From contig NZ_FUZT01000003.1 in NCBI RefSeq assembly GCF_900167445.1, forward strand, positions 1-64,000: 64,000 nt of DNA, in the 5' to 3' direction. The notes beneath the pieces are model-generated. The model did no database searches, had not been told where the DNA came from, and saw only the letters and a program-made list of their open reading frames with translations. This document shows, piece after piece, positions 8,603 to 18,776 of this stretch. The translations under genes were made by a program, and so were the position numbers. The stretch's first letter is position 1; each line of letters starts with the position of its first letter. Origin of the DNA: Maledivibacter halophilus (GTDB lineage Bacteria > Bacillota > Clostridia > Peptostreptococcales > Caminicellaceae).

Positions 8603-9376
8603 TCACCTAAGTAAATATATTTTCTTAGAAATATTTTCTGCGCTGTCTATAACTTTTTTTAGAAGTAAATCAACCCCTTTCGTTTCGACCCTTTCAATAG
8701 GTCCTGCAATGCTTAATCCATATAATAAGTTCTTTTTATCATCAAATATTGGAGCTCCTATTCCCAAGGCACCATCATCATTTTCAGCTTTGCTGATTAC
8801 ATATCCTTTCCTCTTAATATCCTTTAATTGTTTTATCAATACTTCTCCATCGGTTACAGTATTTTCTGTATATTTCTTTAACCCATTCTTAATTAGCTGA
8901 TTGACATCTTCCTCTGGTGCATATGCCAATAGAATTTTCCCTGTTGCACCACAATGGAGGGGTATATTTCTTCCAGGCTGGGATGTAAGTTTTATTACTG
9001 CCTTTGTTTCTACCTTTTCCAAACATATACCTCCATTTTTTGTATATACAGAAAGCATTACAGTTTCGTCAACCTGATTACATAAAGATTCCATTTCTTC
9101 TAAAATAATTTCTTTAAAATCATATTGATTCCTTATTTCACTTGCAATATTTAGAATCTTAAATCCCAATCTATATTTTTCACTATGTTTATTCTGAACA
9201 AGCCATCCTTCACTTTCTAAAGTTTTTACTATTCTATGAACAGTAGTTTTGTGAAGATTTATAGCTTTGCTTATATCAGTTATTCCTAAATATTTTATAT
9301 CGCCTTTATAAAGATTAAGTATTTTAATAGCTCTTTTTATTGAATTAATTTCATTGCTCTTTCTAGACTTTTCCAT
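8603..9376 (-). CDS. IclR family transcriptional regulator of the ureide cluster
   Basis: A 257-residue regulator with an N-terminal winged helix (about 12-75: INSIKRAIKILNLY, then ISKAINLHKTTVHRIVKTLE) and a C-terminal IclR ligand domain. The latter shows GRNIPLHCGATGKILLA and the late GALGIGAPIFD and YGLSIAGPIERV motifs. The ATG at 9376 is preferred because GGAGGTAAAA immediately precedes it. An upstream in-frame GTG would add eight residues but lacks a site. Family relatives such as AllR repress allantoin or glyoxylate genes until an effector such as glyoxylate binds. The position directly upstream of allB on the same strand suggests control of this cluster; the effector is not known from sequence. 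Confidence 0.9.
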   Translation of the reverse strand: MEKSRKSNEINSIKRAIKILNLYKGDIKYLGITDISKAINLHKTTVHRIVKTLESEGWLVQNKHSEKYRLGFKILNIASEIRNQYDFKEIILEEMESLCNQVDETVMLSVYTKNGGICLEKVETKAVIKLTSQPGRNIPLHCGATGKILLAYAPEEDVNQLIKNGLKKYTENTVTDGEVLIKQLKDIKRKGYVISKAENDDGALGIGAPIFDDKKNLLYGLSIAGPIERVETKGVDLLLKKVIDSAENISKKIYLLR

Positions 9377-9504
9377 TTTTACCTCCGTATTATTATTCAC
9401 AATATCGGAACACTGTTTTGTTATTGTGTTTATTGATATTATTCTACAATTTTTTTAAATATCCTTCTTTTTATTACAATTTTCTGAATTATTTTTTATC
9501 TTTG

Positions 9505-9533
9505 CAAAAAAAAAGAACCTACAAAGGGTTCTC
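9505..9533 (-). terminator. Intrinsic terminator after the histidine kinase gene
   Basis: On the minus strand AGAACC, a seven-base loop and GGTTCT are followed by a run of nine T. It lies 73 bp after the kinase stop and insulates the IclR gene from kinase transcription. Confidence 0.85.
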
Positions 9534-9605
9534 TTCTATGGATTCCTTTCAATCCACATACTATATAAATATTTAATTTATCTCTATATGATTTTTTGCA
9601 AATTA

Positions 9606-11444
9606 CTAAGAATATATATCAGAAAACTCAATATCCATCATTTCCACATTCCGCTTACCATTAGATTTTTTCCCTTCTCCTTCACCATTTTCCCATGAAA
9701 CCAATTTAACTGGTAGTTCTATAATAAATTCTGTTCCCTTTCCATATTCACTTTTTAAAGAAATCTTACCATCATGCATTTCTACAAAGGCCTTTACTAA
9801 ACTTAAACCAATTCCACTTCCTTCAGTTTTTCTAGTTAAACATGAATCAACCTGTGTAAATCGTTCAAAGATTTCTTTTTGTTTCTCCTTTGGAATACCT
9901 ATTCCAGTATCCTTTATGGAAATGATAATTTTTTCATCTTTATCATGAATATTTACTTCTATAGAATCATTTGGTTTTGTAAATTTAATAGAATTTGAAA
10001 TTAAATTTAGAATAATCCTTTCTATTTTATCTGAATCAAAGGCCATAATCTTTTCCTCTACATCCGTATCAAAAACAATTTTCTTGGATTTGCTTTTCAC
10101 ATATTCTACAGTTGATAAGGTTATATCTTCAATAGTCGATACAATATTCCCATTTTCTAAATTCAATTTCATAAAACCAGAATCTATTTTTGTTAGATCA
10201 AGTATATTATTGATAAGCCTTAAAAGTCTATAACAATTTTGCTTTATGGTATCTACATGGTTATTCAATTTTGTAATATCAAACTTTGAATTTTCTTTTT
10301 TGAGATTAAACTTCATCAATTGAGTCGTAGAAAAAATAATATTTAATGGAGTTTTGAATTCATGGGATATATTAGAAAAGAACTCTGTTTTCAAATTTGA
10401 ATACTCTATTTCCTCTTCTAACTTTTTTCTCTTTTTTTCTAAATCTTTATTCCACTTTAGCATAGGTATGGCTATAAATTGTCCTCCCTTTAAGGATATT
10501 GCTGCAATAACTAATATTCCTAAAGCTCCAATAATTAATAATTTATTAGTCTTTTTTATAATTGGACCATATATGTATTTATTAGGTATGATAGTTACTA
10601 TTTTCCAATTATCTGTATTTGAAATCGTGCTAAAATATGCATTTGAACTTACACCATTGAAAACATACTCTAAATCTCCTCCATCATTATTTAAAATATA
10701 TAGTCCGTATTTTACAAAATCCTCATTTATATTTTTAGATGGCTTAGTTATATTTTCACTACCAATAAAATTCCTATTGGGATGACAAATAGTATATCCA
10801 TTTTTATCTACAATATATGAATAGGAGTCCTTATGCTTTACTTTATATCTTTCTATCATTCTACTTAAAGTTTCTATATTTGTAATACCACCTAATGCTC
10901 CTACTATTTCTCCCTTATTCCATATCGGTACTGCCATAGTAGCCATTAAGTCTCCACTTTTTTCTGAAATAAATATATTAGATATGGATTTTTTACCCTT
11001 CATTGTATTTTTAAAATATTCTTCATTCCTCACATTAATATTTTCCTCATCAGTACTATACTTATTTCCTTGGCTATCTACTATAAATAAATTATCGAAT
11101 CTTTTAATTGATTTCATATCATCCTCTGATAAATTACTAATATTTGTTAAATTCACTTCCATTTCGAAATATTTTTTGACTCTTTCCCAATTCATATTTT
11201 TAACTAAAGGATACTGTGCATAAGTATTTAGTAGATTATATCTTCCTTGAAGATATCCGGAAATTCCTCCAGAGTAGATTTTAGAATTATCTAAGAAATT
11301 ATCTTCCATCATTTGCAGCATCATGTTTTCTGAAAAATTACTGGAAAAGTAAATAAGGATTCCACTTAATATAGTACAAATTAGAACTGTAAAAGCTAGG
11401 ACTCGTTTAATTATTTTAACATAGTAATAGTCTCTATCATGCAT
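9606..11444 (-). CDS. Membrane sensor histidine kinase with extracellular Cache-type domain
   Basis: A 612-residue sensor kinase. TM1 is at about 12-32 (VLAFTVLICTILSGILIYF). A roughly 265-residue outer region has Cache-like features (FIVDSQGN, AVPIWNKGEIVGALGG, YIVDKNGYTICHPN). TM2 is at about 300-320. A short coiled linker without an obvious HAMP domain leads to the HisKA dimerisation helix with the phospho-accepting histidine in SNISHEFKTPLN (about 360). The ATPase domain has an N box (LNLISNSIKFT), G1 (DTGIGIP), an F box (FERFTQ) and G2 (GSGIGLSLVKAF). No response regulator gene is adjacent, so the partner is encoded elsewhere. The ligand is unknown; family members often sense amino or carboxylic acids. 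Confidence 0.9.
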   Translation of the reverse strand: MHDRDYYYVKIIKRVLAFTVLICTILSGILIYFSSNFSENMMLQMMEDNFLDNSKIYSGGISGYLQGRYNLLNTYAQYPLVKNMNWERVKKYFEMEVNLTNISNLSEDDMKSIKRFDNLFIVDSQGNKYSTDEENINVRNEEYFKNTMKGKKSISNIFISEKSGDLMATMAVPIWNKGEIVGALGGITNIETLSRMIERYKVKHKDSYSYIVDKNGYTICHPNRNFIGSENITKPSKNINEDFVKYGLYILNNDGGDLEYVFNGVSSNAYFSTISNTDNWKIVTIIPNKYIYGPIIKKTNKLLIIGALGILVIAAISLKGGQFIAIPMLKWNKDLEKKRKKLEEEIEYSNLKTEFFSNISHEFKTPLNIIFSTTQLMKFNLKKENSKFDITKLNNHVDTIKQNCYRLLRLINNILDLTKIDSGFMKLNLENGNIVSTIEDITLSTVEYVKSKSKKIVFDTDVEEKIMAFDSDKIERIILNLISNSIKFTKPNDSIEVNIHDKDEKIIISIKDTGIGIPKEKQKEIFERFTQVDSCLTRKTEGSGIGLSLVKAFVEMHDGKISLKSEYGKGTEFIIELPVKLVSWENGEGEGKKSNGKRNVEMMDIEFSDIYS

Positions 11445-11491
11445 AAGCTGTCCCCCTTTATAGTATTAAATTAGTCAGATAATTACAATTT

Positions 11492-11518
11492 CCTCTATAA
11501 ATCGATTTTTTATAGAGG
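11492..11518. other. Inverted repeat in the kinase leader region
   Basis: CCTCTATAAA and its exact complement TTTATAGAGG are separated by seven bases, about 50 bp upstream of the kinase start. There is no T-run in the kinase direction, so it is more likely an operator or leader hairpin than a terminator. Apart from this, the gap from 11445 to 11681 holds no recognised feature. Confidence 0.35.
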
Positions 11519-11681
11519 ATTACAGACTAAACTTTACTATATCCTTAATGGTTTTGTTTTCATTTTTTCTATATTTACATCATTATGTTTTTAAAATATA
11601 TGGTTAAACAATCTATATTTTTTATTACCCTTTAAATTATATCATAAAGTTTAAGTTTAACCTGAGCTCTATTTTTTGCAT

Positions 11682-11707
11682 AAAAAAACACTTGGCTTAA
11701 CCAAGTG
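11682..11707 (-). terminator. Intrinsic terminator of the purine operon overlapping the purD stop
   Basis: On the minus strand CACTTGG, a short loop and CCAAGTG are followed by seven T. The purD TAA lies in the loop, so the terminator overlaps the last codons. It marks the end of the pur operon. Confidence 0.9.
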
Positions 11708-12956
11708 CTATCTTCCCAATATCTTTCCTATACTGTTTTCCTTCAAATTTTATTTTATCAACATTTTTATACGCAATATTTCTAGCTTCATTTATATTTT
11801 TTCCGGTGGCAACTACACCTAGAACTCTTCCACCATTTGTAACTATATTTCCATCCATTAACTTTGTTCCTGCATGAAATACTACTGCATCCTTTATACT
11901 TTCAAGACCCTTTATGACCTTTCCTTTTTCATATTTTCCAGGATACCCCTGTGAAGCTAATACTATACAAACAGCCTTCTTATCCGACCAAATAATTTCT
12001 TGCTTTCTTAGCTTTCCATTTAATATGCTTTCAATAATATCAACTAAATCTGTTTCAAGTCTTGAGAGTATTACCTGGGTTTCCGGGTCGCCAAATCTTG
12101 TATTGAACTCTAATACCTTTGGCTCGCCATCTTTAATCATAAGTCCTATAAATACTATTCCTTTATAGTCTAATCCATCATCCTTAAGACCTTTTGTGAA
12201 GGAGCTTAATATTCTATTTTCAACCTTTTCTTTAATATCATCATTATATATTACACTTGGTGAATATGTCCCCATACCACCTGTATTCGGTCCTTTATCT
12301 CCATCAAAAGCTTTCTTGTAATCTTGGGCACTAACCATAGGTACTATAGTTTCTCCATCTACAAAGCAAAGTATCGAAGCTTCTATTCCATCTAAAAATT
12401 CCTCGATAACTACTTTGGTTCCAGCATCGCCAAATTTTTTATCCTTCATAATCATATTTAATGCTTCAAGGGCCTGAACTTCATTTTCAGCAATAATTAC
12501 TCCCTTACCAGCAGCAAGTCCATCGGCCTTTATCACCATTGGAAATCCATAAATCCCTATATCATTTATTGCTTCATCTACATTGACATATTCCTTATAC
12601 TTTGCCGTAGGAATATTATGCCTTAGCATAAAGTCCTTTGCAAAGGCTTTACTGCCTTCAAGCTGTGAACATTTTTTGTTTGGACCAAATACCCTTAGGC
12701 CCTCTTTTTCAAATCTGTCAACAATACCATCCACTAAAGGTACTTCCGGACCAACTACAGTTAAATCAATATTCTTTTCTAAAGCAAAGCCAAGCAAAAC
12801 CTCTATGTCTTCAGCCCTTATATTAACTAGCTCTGCCATACTACCTATTCCTGCATTACCAGGTGCACAGTATATCTTATCCACCCTTGGGCTTTGAGAA
12901 ATCTTCCAAACTAAAGTATGCTCACGTCCACCACTACCAACAACAAGAACTTTCAT
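11697..12956 (-). CDS. purD: Phosphoribosylamine-glycine ligase (GAR synthetase)
   Basis: Catalyses step 2 of purine synthesis: phosphoribosylamine + glycine + ATP to GAR. A 419-residue ATP-grasp enzyme of normal length. The N-terminus is MKVLVVGSGGREHTLVWK, followed by GNAGIG, VVGPEVPLVDGI, PMVIKADGLAAGKGVI (ATP-grasp), GPNTGGMGTYSP and the metal-binding LEFNTRFGDPETQ. The start at 12956 is set by GGAGGTG six bases upstream; an in-frame ATG nine codons earlier lacks a site. Last gene of the pur operon, about 140 bp after purH with a repeat in the gap. Confidence 0.97.
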   Translation of the reverse strand: MKVLVVGSGGREHTLVWKISQSPRVDKIYCAPGNAGIGSMAELVNIRAEDIEVLLGFALEKNIDLTVVGPEVPLVDGIVDRFEKEGLRVFGPNKKCSQLEGSKAFAKDFMLRHNIPTAKYKEYVNVDEAINDIGIYGFPMVIKADGLAAGKGVIIAENEVQALEALNMIMKDKKFGDAGTKVVIEEFLDGIEASILCFVDGETIVPMVSAQDYKKAFDGDKGPNTGGMGTYSPSVIYNDDIKEKVENRILSSFTKGLKDDGLDYKGIVFIGLMIKDGEPKVLEFNTRFGDPETQVILSRLETDLVDIIESILNGKLRKQEIIWSDKKAVCIVLASQGYPGKYEKGKVIKGLESIKDAVVFHAGTKLMDGNIVTNGGRVLGVVATGKNINEARNIAYKNVDKIKFEGKQYRKDIGKIALG

Positions 12957-13017
12957 TTTTTCACCTCCAAAAGGATTGTGCAAGGTTCAAGTAGCCACAA
13001 AACTGATTCATAGCATA

Positions 13018-13082
13018 AGCCAAAAGGATTCTCAGTGGCTAGGACTGTAAATCAAGCTTTATAAGTGTACATCTATACATTT
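13018..13082. repeat. Interspersed repeat A, copy 1 (between purH and purD)
   Basis: GCCAAAAGGATTCTCAGTGG and the bases after it (CTA-GAC-G-AAAT, then GTACAT-TATAC) recur upstream of purL at 24691-24752. The core carries a short hairpin, AGCCA with TGGCT, and in this copy a longer inverted pair (TAGCCAC / GTGGCTA) starting about 12992. Non-coding. It occupies most of the purH-purD gap. Function unknown; a mobile palindromic or REP-like unit is the simplest reading. Confidence 0.6.
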
Positions 13083-13096
13083 AAGCTAGTAGCTTA

Positions 13097-14638
13097 TTAA
13101 TGCTTAAAATGTCTCATACCTGTAAATACCATTGCTATGCCATATTTATTAGCAGCATCGATTGATTCTTGATCTCTTATTGAGCCCCCTGGTTGAATTA
13201 TTGCTGTAATTCCTGCCTTGGCCGCTGCCTCTACACAATCTGCAAAGGGAAAGTATGCATCTGAAGCCATTACACTTCCTTTAACCTCTATAATTGCTTG
13301 TCTGATTGAATTTTCCACAGCCCAAATCCTATTTACTTGTCCTGGTCCTATACCTACAGTTTGCTTATTCTTAGCCAATACTATACTATTTGACTTAATA
13401 TTCTTGCACACCTTCCAAGCAAATTTTAAGTCTTCCATTTCCTTATCTGTAGGTATCCTTTCTGTTACTATCTTAAGTTCATCTTTGTATAGCTTACTAT
13501 CTACATTTTGAACAAGTATACCACCATTCACTTTCTTAATATTCATGGCATTTTCACTTTGCTTTTTATGAATATCTTCTAATTTCAAAAGCCTAATATT
13601 TTTCTTAGATTTTAAAATTTCAAGGGCATCTTCATCAAAATCTGGAGCTATAACTATTTCTATGAATATTTTGTTTATTTCCTCTGCAGTTCTGTAGTCT
13701 ATGCTTCTATTGGCAGCAATTATTCCTCCAAATATTGACTTTGGATCGCATTCATATGCCTTAATATATGCATCATAAATATCATATCCACTTCCTGCTC
13801 CACAGGCATTGGTATGCTTTACTCCTATAACTGTAGGCTCATCATATTCCTTTAAAAGCTCCAATGCTCCATTGGTATCATTAATATTATTAAAGGAAAG
13901 CTCTTTACCATGAAGTTTAATAGCATTTACCAATGAGCCTTCATTTTTTTCTATTTCTTTATAAAAGGCAGCTTTTTGATGGGGATTTTCACCGTATCTT
14001 AAATCTCCTACCTTTTCATAAGTAAGTGTCAAACTTTCAGGGAATTCCTTATTTTCTAATCGATTTCTTAAATAAGTAGAAATTAATGTATCATAATGAC
14101 ATGTATGTTCAAATACCTTAAGTGCCAATTCATACTTTGTTTCATAGGATACTTCATTATTTTGGGCTAATTCATTCATTACTTTATCATAATCCATAGG
14201 ATCAGTTACAACTGTAACGTCTTTGAAGTTTTTAGCTGCAGATCTCAGCATTGTTGGTCCACCTATATCTATGTTCTCTATGGCTTCGTCAAATTCTACA
14301 TTTTCCTTAGAAATAGTTTCTTTAAAAGGATAAAGGTTTATAACTAATAAATCTATCGGCTCTATATTTAACTCCTTAAGCTGCTTCATATGATCTTCAT
14401 TATCTCTTACTGCAAGTATTCCGCCATGGATAACCGGATGAAGTGTTTTTACCCTTCCATCTAAACATTCTGGAAATCCCGTAATATCAGATACTTTAGT
14501 TACACTTATTCCACTTTCCTCAAGTCTTTTAGCAGTTCCACCTGTAGAAATTATTTCTATCCCAAGGTCCTTAAGCTTCTTAGCAAATTCTACAATTCCG
14601 GTTTTATCTGAAACGCTTATTAAAGCTCTTTTAATCAC
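13097..14638 (-). CDS. purH: Bifunctional AICAR transformylase / IMP cyclohydrolase
   Basis: Catalyses the last two steps to IMP. 513 residues, the usual length. The N-terminal cyclohydrolase domain (MGS-like) begins [19 protein letters not shown] with [11 protein letters not shown] and [16 protein letters not shown]. The C-terminal transformylase domain has [27 protein letters not shown] with the catalytic lysine and histidine, [18 protein letters not shown] and [13 protein letters not shown]. Start is GTG at 14638 with GAGGAGG eight bases before it. Follows purN on the minus strand after about 165 bp. Confidence 0.97.
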   Translation of the reverse strand: MIKRALISVSDKTGIVEFAKKLKDLGIEIISTGGTAKRLEESGISVTKVSDITGFPECLDGRVKTLHPVIHGGILAVRDNEDHMKQLKELNIEPIDLLVINLYPFKETISKENVEFDEAIENIDIGGPTMLRSAAKNFKDVTVVTDPMDYDKVMNELAQNNEVSYETKYELALKVFEHTCHYDTLISTYLRNRLENKEFPESLTLTYEKVGDLRYGENPHQKAAFYKEIEKNEGSLVNAIKLHGKELSFNNINDTNGALELLKEYDEPTVIGVKHTNACGAGSGYDIYDAYIKAYECDPKSIFGGIIAANRSIDYRTAEEINKIFIEIVIAPDFDEDALEILKSKKNIRLLKLEDIHKKQSENAMNIKKVNGGILVQNVDSKLYKDELKIVTERIPTDKEMEDLKFAWKVCKNIKSNSIVLAKNKQTVGIGPGQVNRIWAVENSIRQAIIEVKGSVMASDAYFPFADCVEAAAKAGITAIIQPGGSIRDQESIDAANKYGIAMVFTGMRHFKH

Positions 14639-14802
14639 TCAAAAAACCTCCTCTTAAATCACTAAAGTAATTTTTTTGTACTAGTTTATATTTCAGAACA
14701 AAAATTTAGTTTAATATCACAATAGGTTATCTTAATAAAATAATAATAAGCCTTGATGTTAATGTTAACCTTAGCTTTAACCTTAACCCTATAAATCTAT
14801 CC

Positions 14803-15432
14803 TTAATCTATACTTATCCTAACCTTCCTACCTTTAACTTGCAGTTTATCTTCACAAAACATCTTTACCCCAAGGGGTAGAAGCTCATGTTCTATTTTTA
14901 ATACCTTTTTTGACAAAGTATCTACCGTATCGTCAGAATCTACATTTACAGCCTTTTGAAGTATGACAGGCCCCGTGTCGGTTCCTTCATCTACGAAATG
15001 CACCGTAGCCCCAGTTAACTTAACTCCATATTCTAAAACTGCCTCATGAACTTTAAAGCCGTAAAATCCCTTTCCACAAAAACTTGGAATAAGAGATGGA
15101 TGAATATTTATTATTCTATTCCTATAAAGTTTAACTAATTTTTCACTGAGTATACTCATATATCCAGCAAGAATAATTAAATCTATTTTTCTTTCCTGTA
15201 AAATTTCGATGATTTTATTATTTCGCTTATCAATATCAGGATAATTTTTCTTTCCTATATACATACCTTCAATATTATGATTTGCCGCCCTCTCTAAAGC
15301 ATAGGAATTCTTTTTACTTGAAATAACTATTTCAATTTTTCCATTGATATTACCTTTTTCAATATTATCTATAATTGTTTGAAGATTACTTCCCCTACCT
15401 GAAACTAAAACAGCAATTTTCTTTAGAGGCAT
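14803..15432 (-). CDS. purN: Phosphoribosylglycinamide formyltransferase (GART, folate dependent)
   Basis: Transfers a formyl group from 10-formyl-THF to GAR (step 3). 209 residues. Motifs: KIAVLVSGRGSNLQTI (phosphate-binding loop), LAGYMSILS, INIHPSLIPSF with the catalytic asparagine-histidine pair, GATVHFVDEGTDTGPVI and the C-terminal GRKVRI. The start overlaps the 3' end of purM by about 10 bp, which suggests translational coupling. The 165-bp gap to purH is AT-rich and holds no gene. Confidence 0.97.
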   Translation of the reverse strand: MPLKKIAVLVSGRGSNLQTIIDNIEKGNINGKIEIVISSKKNSYALERAANHNIEGMYIGKKNYPDIDKRNNKIIEILQERKIDLIILAGYMSILSEKLVKLYRNRIINIHPSLIPSFCGKGFYGFKVHEAVLEYGVKLTGATVHFVDEGTDTGPVILQKAVNVDSDDTVDTLSKKVLKIEHELLPLGVKMFCEDKLQVKGRKVRISID

Positions 15433-16460
15433 AATTTCACCCCATTAATATCCTTTTGTACTTTTCCTATTATATAGGCCTTTTCACCCTTTTTTTCTAC
15501 TGTCTTAACTATATTTTGAGCATCGTCCTCTTTTACAACAAATATATATCCTATACCCATATTGAAGGTCTTAAACATCTCGTCTCTTCCTATATTTCCC
15601 TTTTTTTGCATTAAACTAAATATAGGTGGAACATCCCAGCTTTTTAGATTAATATTTACACCTAAGCCCTTTGGAATAATTCTGGGTATGTTTTCGTAAA
15701 ATCCTCCACCAGTTATATGAACCATTCCATTTACATCATATTGCTTTAATACAGCCATAACTGTATCGGCGTAAATCTTAGTAGGTCTTATCAAAGCTTC
15801 TCCCAATGTTTCACCTAATTCATCTATATATTTATCTGCTTTATATTTCAATTTATCAAAAAATAATTTTCTTACTAATGAATACCCATTTGAGTGAATA
15901 CCACTTGAAGGTAATCCTAAAACTATATTTCCATCTTCAATCCTGCTTCCATCTATTATTTTATCCTTATCTACTATGCCAACACTGAATCCAGCCATAT
16001 CATACTCCCCATCGGAATAAAAACCTGGCATTTCAGCAGTTTCTCCTCCTATAAGGGCACAACCTGCCTTTATACATCCATCAGAAATACCCTTTACTAT
16101 ATCGGCAATTTTCTCAGCCTTTATTTTCCCTGTTGCTACATAATCTAGAAAGAATAATGGCTTTGCTCCCTGGCATAAGATATCATTAACACACATTGCC
16201 ACAAGGTCAATACCTACAGTATCATGTTTGTCCATAATGAAGGCAAGCTTAAGCTTAGTTCCAACTCCATCGGTTCCCGAAACCAAAACTGGAGACTTAT
16301 AATTATCTGAATCTAGCTGGAAAAGCCCACCAAATCCACCAAGATCACATAAAACATTTTTATTAAAGGTATTCTTTACATAACCCTTCATTAAGTCTAC
16401 AGCCCTAGCACCTTCTTCTATATCAACTCCCGAATCCATATAAGTCAGTTTTTCATTCAT
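15423..16460 (-). CDS. purM: Phosphoribosylformylglycinamidine cyclo-ligase (AIR synthetase)
   Basis: Converts FGAM to AIR with ATP (step 5). About 345 residues. Motifs: LTYMDSGVDIEEGARAVDLM, LVSGTDGVGTKLKLAF, MCVNDILCQGAKPLFFLDY, ALIGGETAEMPGFY, GLPSSGIHSNGYSLVR and HITGGGFYENIPRI. GGAGGTGA directly abuts the first ATG (16466), so the second ATG two codons later (16460) has the better spacing. Overlaps purN; 26 bp after purF. Confidence 0.97.
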   Translation of the reverse strand: MNEKLTYMDSGVDIEEGARAVDLMKGYVKNTFNKNVLCDLGGFGGLFQLDSDNYKSPVLVSGTDGVGTKLKLAFIMDKHDTVGIDLVAMCVNDILCQGAKPLFFLDYVATGKIKAEKIADIVKGISDGCIKAGCALIGGETAEMPGFYSDGEYDMAGFSVGIVDKDKIIDGSRIEDGNIVLGLPSSGIHSNGYSLVRKLFFDKLKYKADKYIDELGETLGEALIRPTKIYADTVMAVLKQYDVNGMVHITGGGFYENIPRIIPKGLGVNINLKSWDVPPIFSLMQKKGNIGRDEMFKTFNMGIGYIFVVKEDDAQNIVKTVEKKGEKAYIIGKVQKDINGVKLCL

Positions 16461-16486
16461 TTTCATTCACCTCCAGCAAAATTTTT

Positions 16487-17905
16487 TTACTTTTTCCCAT
16501 AACGAAACTTACTATTACCATTTGGAACTTCCATAGGATAATTTCCACTAAAACAAGCAGTGCAAAGATTTTCATCCTTCATATTAATTGATTTTACAAG
16601 ACCTGGTATACTTAAATATGCCAAGCTGTCGGCTCCAATAGCTTCCCTTATTTCTTCTACTGAATTGGTAGCCCCTATAAGCTGCTTTCTTGTAGGAGTA
16701 TCTATTCCAAAATAACATGAGTGTTTAACTGGAGGTGAACTAACCCTTATATGGACCTCTTTAGCTCCGGCCATCTTAAGCATATCTACAATTCTCCTGC
16801 TGGTAGTTCCCCTAACAATAGAATCATCTATTAAAATTAATCTTTTTCCTTCGACATTTTCCTTAAGTACACTGAGCTTTAGTTTAACCATAAGCTCCCT
16901 CATCTTTTGATCCGGTTGAATAAAGCTTCTTCCTAAATATTTATTTTTAAGGAGTCCCTGTCTATAGGGAATTCCAGACTCCTCAGCATAACCTATTGCA
17001 GCAACGGTTCCAGAATCGGGTACAGCCATAACGATATCTGCATCTACTGGATTTTCTCTTGCAAGTATTTTCCCTGCCTCTATTCTACTTTGATATATAC
17101 TCTGTTCATCGATAACGCTATCGGGTCTGGCAAAATATACAAATTCAAAGGAACAAAGAGCCTTTGGCTTATCTTCATCATACATTATGGATTCTATACC
17201 ATTATCATCTATAATAACAATTTCTCCTGGTTTAACATCTCTTATAATTTCTGCACCTACAACTCCTAGACCACAGCTTTCTGAAGATAAAACATATCCG
17301 TCATCGAGTTTGCCAATACATAGGGGTCTAAGTCCATGGGGATCTCTAACTCCAATTAGCTTTCCTTCACAAATTATACTTAAAGCAAAGGCTCCTTTTA
17401 TTCTTTTTACAGCAGTGGCTATAGCTTCTTTAAAGCCAAGATTATAATTTTTAGCAATCAAATTAGCTATTACTTCACTGTCTATCGAAGTTTGGAATAT
17501 TGAACCTCCGTCTTCCAATTCATCTCTAATTTCATTGGCATTTACAAGATTCCCATTATGGGCCAATGCTATGGAACCACCTTTATATTTAACAACCAAA
17601 GGCTGGGCATTTGTAACATAGCTTTCACCGCTTGTAGAATATCTAACATGTCCAATTCCGATATTCCCCTTTAGTCTGGAAAGTATTGTATCATTAAAAA
17701 CCTCTCTAACCAGTCCCATTTCTTTATAATAATGGATTTTATTATCATTATACAGGGCTATACCAGCACTTTCCTGTCCTCTATGCTGCAGAGTTATAAG
17801 GCCAAAGTATATCATTCTTGATATATTTTCCATGCTGTTTGAATATATTCCAAATACTCCACATTCTTCTTTTAATTTATCTAAAGCAAAGTCATTGCAG
17901 GCCAT
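16487..17905 (-). CDS. purF: Amidophosphoribosyltransferase (glutamine PRPP amidotransferase)
   Basis: Catalyses the committed step, PRPP + glutamine to phosphoribosylamine. 472 residues. Cys15 in KEECGVFGIY follows a short propeptide that is normally cleaved to expose the glutaminase nucleophile. Further motifs are LQHRGQESAGI, GHVRYSTSG, AHNGNLVN and the PRPP loop LILIDDSIVRGTTSRRI. Four cysteines match the Bacillus-type 4Fe-4S enzyme (KALCSFEF, HSCYFG, ENLCTACFSG), so the enzyme is probably oxygen labile. A GGAGGG site precedes the ATG. Between purC and purM in the operon. Confidence 0.97.
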   Translation of the reverse strand: MACNDFALDKLKEECGVFGIYSNSMENISRMIYFGLITLQHRGQESAGIALYNDNKIHYYKEMGLVREVFNDTILSRLKGNIGIGHVRYSTSGESYVTNAQPLVVKYKGGSIALAHNGNLVNANEIRDELEDGGSIFQTSIDSEVIANLIAKNYNLGFKEAIATAVKRIKGAFALSIICEGKLIGVRDPHGLRPLCIGKLDDGYVLSSESCGLGVVGAEIIRDVKPGEIVIIDDNGIESIMYDEDKPKALCSFEFVYFARPDSVIDEQSIYQSRIEAGKILARENPVDADIVMAVPDSGTVAAIGYAEESGIPYRQGLLKNKYLGRSFIQPDQKMRELMVKLKLSVLKENVEGKRLILIDDSIVRGTTSRRIVDMLKMAGAKEVHIRVSSPPVKHSCYFGIDTPTRKQLIGATNSVEEIREAIGADSLAYLSIPGLVKSINMKDENLCTACFSGNYPMEVPNGNSKFRYGKK

Positions 17906-18008
17906 TGTATTTTATCCCTCCATTTATTATAGATGTGTGATTCTGAAAATTAATAAAAAGAACGTTCAATCCAACAAGAATTTAGAAAAAAAGAAACAGA
18001 TTTTTCCA

Positions 18009-18710
18009 TTACTGCAACCTCTTTAATACTTCTTCGTAGGCTTCCTCTACTTCTCCTAAATCTCTTCTAAATCTGTCCTTATCAAGCTTTTTATTAGTCT
18101 TTAAATCCCATAGTCTACAAGTGTCAGGAGAGATTTCATCGGCAAGTATTACTTCCCCATCATGTAAACCAAACTCTAGTTTAAAATCCACAAGCCTAAT
18201 ATTTCTATCTTTAAAAAATTCTACTAAAATATCATTTGTTTTAAAAGCATATTCCTTAATCTTTTGAATCTCATTGTCCGCTGCAAGTTCTATTGCTTTA
18301 ATATGATAGTCATTAATCATAGGATCACCTAAATCATCATTTTTATAGCAAAATTCAAGTACTGGAGTTTTAAGGGGTGTTCCTTCTTCAAGGCCCAATC
18401 TCTTTGCTAAAGAACCCGCAGCCACATTTCTCATAATAACTTCCAAGGGAATTATTTTTACATTTTTAACTATCATTTCTCTGTCATTTAAAAACTCTAG
18501 GAAGTGGGTTGGTATTCCCTTTTCTTCTAAAAGCTTAAAAAGTAAGCTGGACATTTTATTATTGATTATGCCTTTACCAAGGATTGTCCCCTTTTTAACT
18601 CCATTAAATGCCGTTGCATCATCTTTATATTCTATAATGTATTTTCCTTCATCATCGGTTTTAAAAACCTTCTTAGCCTTTCCCTCATACAGCATTTCTT
18701 TTTTTATCAT
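18009..18710 (-). CDS. purC: SAICAR synthetase
   Basis: Phosphoribosylaminoimidazole-succinocarboxamide synthase (CAIR + aspartate + ATP). 233 residues, the normal bacterial length. Motifs: [61 protein letters not shown] and [14 protein letters not shown] lies eight bases before the ATG. Sits between purE (66 bp upstream) and purF (about 100 bp downstream). Confidence 0.97.
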   Translation of the reverse strand: MIKKEMLYEGKAKKVFKTDDEGKYIIEYKDDATAFNGVKKGTILGKGIINNKMSSLLFKLLEEKGIPTHFLEFLNDREMIVKNVKIIPLEVIMRNVAAGSLAKRLGLEEGTPLKTPVLEFCYKNDDLGDPMINDYHIKAIELAADNEIQKIKEYAFKTNDILVEFFKDRNIRLVDFKLEFGLHDGEVILADEISPDTCRLWDLKTNKKLDKDRFRRDLGEVEEAYEEVLKRLQ

Positions 18711-18776
18711 TTTTTATCCTCCCATGTGAATAAAGTTTGGTTTTATTAGTAAAACAAGTATATATGGTTTTTTAAG

